Assembly (NCBI GenBank): GCA_051881715.1
Contig: JBJEQK010000034.1
Span: 1-17,640 of the forward strand
Direction: 5' to 3'
Length of the DNA: 17,640 nt
Source of the DNA: UBA1425 sp051881715
GTDB lineage: Bacteria; Bacillota; Clostridia; Oscillospirales; Acutalibacteraceae
Shown: in pieces, positions 15,477-17,640 of the stretch
Layout of the letters: the number at the start of each line of letters is the position of its first letter
How positions within the stretch are numbered: the first letter of the stretch is position 1
Translations under genes and position numbers: made by a program
The notes under the pieces: model-generated
The model's input: only the letters and a program-made list of their open reading frames with translations
Databases searched by the model: none
Told to the model about the DNA's origin: nothing

Positions 15477-16832
15477 ATGTTCAGAAACAGAAAAAAACGG
15501 ATTTCCCTGACCAGCAGCCAATCCATTGCGCTGGTTTTTGCCTTTGTGATCTTGGTGGGCACACTGCTTTTGTGTCTGCCCTTCGCCTCCCGCAGCGGAG
15601 AATCCTGCGGGCTGCGCACAGCGCTGTTCACCGCCACCTCCTCCACCTGCGTCACGGGGCTGGTTCTGGCGGACACATGGACGCAGTGGAGCGGCTTCGG
15701 TCAGATCGTGCTGCTGTGCCTGATCGAGATCGGCGGACTTGGGTTTATGACCATTGCGTCCACGCTGATCTTTGCCTTGAAAAGAAAAATGAACATGGGA
15801 CAGCGCCTTTTGATCGCGCAGTCCATCGGCTCGGACGGCATGGGCGATGCGGATCGCATCCAAAAAAAGATCCTCATCGGCTGTCTTTCCGTGGAGGGTA
15901 TCGGTGCGCTGATCCTGTTTTTTCGCTTTTTGCCCATCTATTCACCGTGGATCGCCCTCAAACTCAGCGTGTTCCACGCCGTTTCCGCATTTTGCAACGC
16001 AGGGTTTGACATCTTCGGCTTTGAAGCGCCCGGCAGCAGTATGATGCTCTACGGCACGGACGCCGTCGTAGTGCTGACCCTGTCCGCGCTGATCGTCATC
16101 GGCGGCATCGGCTTTCTCGTCTGGGACGAGCTGGTGCGCATCCGCAACCCGAAAAAATGGAGCGTGTATACGAAGCTCGTCCTGATCACCACAGCCACAC
16201 TGCTGATCGTCGGCACGCTGCTGTTCTGCCTGCTGGAATGGAACAACCCCGATACCCTCGGCACCATGACCACTGCGCAGAAACTGACCGCCGCTTTTTT
16301 CCAGTCCGTGACCACCCGCACCGCAGGCTTTGCCGGTATCGACCAAGGCGCACTGACGGACAGCGGCAAGGCGGTGACCATGCTGCTCATGCTCATCGGC
16401 GGCAGCTCCGGCTCCACGGCAGGCGGTCTGAAAACGGTGACCTTTATCGTGCTGATGCTGTTTCTGTGGTCCAGACTGACCGGCAAGGACAGCGTAAATG
16501 TCTTTCACCGCACCATCCCCGGCAAGCAGATTTTGAACGCCGTGACGCTTTGCGGGTTTATGATCCTGCTCTCCTTCTTCGGCGGCGCTGTGATCTGCGC
16601 CACTTCCCCTGCAAGCTTTTCCGACGGGCTGTACGAGTCCATTTCCGCTTTGGCCACCGTGGGATTGTCCACGGGGATCACGCCTGTGCTCAGTGTTCCT
16701 GCACAGCTGCTGATTATCTTATATATGTATTTCGGTCGTGTCGGCATTTTGACGCTCAGCCTCGGATTCCTACAGGAAAAAGCTTCTCAAAACAAAATCA
16801 AGTACGCAGAAACCAATCTGCTCATCGGCTAA
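15477..16832 (+). CDS. ktrB: KtrB/TrkH-type potassium uptake channel subunit
   Basis: This 451-residue integral membrane protein forms the potassium-conducting pore. The four selectivity-filter repeats are present: STCVTGL (56-62), AFCNAGFD (171-178), TTRTAGF (279-285) and ATVGLSTG (393-400). Between the third and fourth lies GGSSGSTAGGLKT (308-320), the conserved inter-repeat loop region. The short N-terminus (MFRNRKKRISLT) and ~450 residue length fit KtrB rather than the longer E. coli TrkH. GAGGAG lies five bases before the ATG at 15477; an in-frame ATG at 15453 is almost at the transcription start and has no ribosome binding site. It is followed after 13 bases by ktrA. Confidence 0.93.
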   Translation: MFRNRKKRISLTSSQSIALVFAFVILVGTLLLCLPFASRSGESCGLRTALFTATSSTCVTGLVLADTWTQWSGFGQIVLLCLIEIGGLGFMTIASTLIFALKRKMNMGQRLLIAQSIGSDGMGDADRIQKKILIGCLSVEGIGALILFFRFLPIYSPWIALKLSVFHAVSAFCNAGFDIFGFEAPGSSMMLYGTDAVVVLTLSALIVIGGIGFLVWDELVRIRNPKKWSVYTKLVLITTATLLIVGTLLFCLLEWNNPDTLGTMTTAQKLTAAFFQSVTTRTAGFAGIDQGALTDSGKAVTMLLMLIGGSSGSTAGGLKTVTFIVLMLFLWSRLTGKDSVNVFHRTIPGKQILNAVTLCGFMILLSFFGGAVICATSPASFSDGLYESISALATVGLSTGITPVLSVPAQLLIILYMYFGRVGILTLSLGFLQEKASQNKIKYAETNLLIG

Positions 16833-16845
16833 GGAGGAACTGTTT

Positions 16846-17496
16846 ATGAAATCATACGCTGTCATCGGGCTTGGCCGCTTTGGCACAAGACTCGCAGAAA
16901 ACCTGTATAAATACGACCAGGAAGTGCTCGCCATGGATCTGAACGAGGATCTGGTGAACAATGTCGCAGGCAATGTGACCCGTGCCGTCACCGCCGACGC
17001 CAAGGATGCGGATGTTCTGCGCACCCTCGGCGTACAGACCTGCGACTGCGCCATCGTCGCCGTCGGTACCGACCTCGCTTCGTCGGTGCTGATCACCATG
17101 AACCTCAAAAACATCGGCGTGCCGAAAATCATCTGCAAGGCATTCGACGAGACCCACTGTGAGATCCTGAAAAAGCTGGGCGCCGATCAGGTCGTCATCC
17201 CGGAATATGTCGTGGCGGACAAGCTGTCCGCCTCTCTGTCCACGCCGAACATTTTGGAAAGCATCGAGCTTTCCGACGAGTACGGCATCATCGAGTGCAA
17301 CCCGCCCAAATCGTGGGTCGGCAAGACCATCAAGGAGCTGGGCGTCCGCGCCCGCTACGGCATCAGCGTCATTGCCGTCAAAAACGGCGGCAGAACCAAC
17401 ATATCCCCGTCTGCCGACAGCAAGGTCGGCGAAGGCTGTGTGCTCGTTCTGCTGGGCAAATATACCGACCTGGAAAAAATCGAAAGGATCAAGTGA
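16846..17496 (+). CDS. ktrA: KtrA/TrkA-type potassium channel regulatory subunit
   Basis: This 216-residue cytoplasmic protein would form a ring that gates KtrB on binding nucleotide. Residues 1-130 are an RCK_N Rossmann domain (GLGRFG at 8-13, acidic D31 at the end of the second strand). Residues about 135-216 are an RCK_C domain, which in many Firmicutes also binds c-di-AMP. It is a single-RCK protein, as for KtrA, not the double TrkA of E. coli. AAGGAGG lies just after the ktrB stop and eight bases before the ATG. Co-expression with ktrB is clear from the spacing. Confidence 0.93.
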   Translation: MKSYAVIGLGRFGTRLAENLYKYDQEVLAMDLNEDLVNNVAGNVTRAVTADAKDADVLRTLGVQTCDCAIVAVGTDLASSVLITMNLKNIGVPKIICKAFDETHCEILKKLGADQVVIPEYVVADKLSASLSTPNILESIELSDEYGIIECNPPKSWVGKTIKELGVRARYGISVIAVKNGGRTNISPSADSKVGEGCVLVLLGKYTDLEKIERIK

Positions 17497-17524
17497 TCTG
17501 TCCCTGATCGTGCAGTATCGCCAT

Positions 17525-17571
17525 AAAAAAGCCCCTCGGTGCATCGGTGCAAAATGCCGATGTCCGAGGGG
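17525..17571 (-). terminator. Terminator, stronger on the minus strand
   Basis: CCCCTCGG (17532-17539) pairs with CCGAGGGG (17564-17571) and CATCGG with CCGATG inside, around a nine-base loop. On the minus strand it runs into GC and six T's (17525-17530); on the plus strand the T run is poor. It could still serve both ktrA and a gene entering from the right. Confidence 0.8.
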
Positions 17572-17583
17572 TTCGCTATAGTT

Positions 17584-17640
17584 TTAGCTCTTCACGGAAA
17601 ATTGTGGGATTTGTGCTTCGCACCGGGGAACCCCCGGCGA
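17584..17640 (-). CDS. Possible C-terminal end of a minus-strand gene (partial)
   Basis: The minus strand is open from the window edge for 18 codons and ends in TAA (17584-17586), reading ...CEAQIPQFSVKS. A minus-strand terminator follows directly, which is what the end of a gene would look like. The stretch is too short to identify, and it also contains small inverted repeats (GTGCTTCGCAC, 17612-17622; CCGGGGAACCCCCGG), so it may be non-coding. Confidence 0.3.
   Translation of the reverse strand, partial: SPGVPRCEAQIPQFSVKS

Noticed and set aside
13940..16009. 689-codon plus-strand frame opposite the symporter and overlapping ktrB
   Set aside because: It is a shadow of two well-supported membrane protein genes; the product is His/Asp-rich with no family resemblance.

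Overview
This window looks like a chromosomal segment from a moderately GC-rich Gram-positive Clostridia, probably an Oscillospiraceae/Ruminococcaceae gut anaerobe. That placement is inferred from several signs: a dockerin-bearing secreted giant protein, canonical sigma-A promoters in AT-rich spacers, strong AGGAGG-type ribosome binding sites, a GPH sugar transporter with a GH42 enzyme, and a KtrAB-type potassium system. There are no rRNA, tRNA, CRISPR or transposase genes that I can see.

Layout. Bases 1-452 have no confident gene. They hold a tandem array of about 60-base units with hairpins (235-375) and then the terminator of the next gene. Next is a 1660-residue secreted protein on the minus strand (453-5435), with a signal peptide, two GLUG-type modules, a long parallel beta-helix and a C-terminal dockerin. 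A 150-base divergent promoter region separates it from a plus-strand pair: a secreted alkaline phosphatase (5586-6794) and a ceramidase-like hydrolase (6804-8381), closed by a hairpin terminator. A minus-strand AAA+/DUF4143 ATPase follows (8485-9699). It is bracketed by two copies of the same hairpin sequence and preceded by a perfect 26-base palindrome.

Next come a ketopantoate reductase family enzyme (10082-11107, minus) and a PHP-domain phosphoesterase (11233-11982, plus), transcribed divergently from back-to-back promoters. A two-gene sugar unit on the minus strand (GPH symporter 15325-13937, GH42 beta-galactosidase 13940-11988) overlaps by four bases. Divergent from it is a plus-strand potassium uptake operon, ktrB-ktrA (15477-17496). 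The right edge has a terminator pointing leftward and perhaps the last codons of a minus-strand gene.

How the genes fit together. The transporter and GH42 enzyme form a beta-galactoside uptake and cleavage unit. KtrB and KtrA form the channel and its nucleotide-gated ring. The phosphatase and ceramidase-like gene share one promoter and may act on a common class of phosphorylated or amide-linked substrates, but this is inference. The other genes appear to be single units.

The less ordinary material is the covarying tandem repeat at the left edge, the hairpin-bracketed ATPase unit with its palindromes, and the phosphatase/ceramidase pair divergent from the dockerin protein. I did not find clear proof of a new defence or mobile system.
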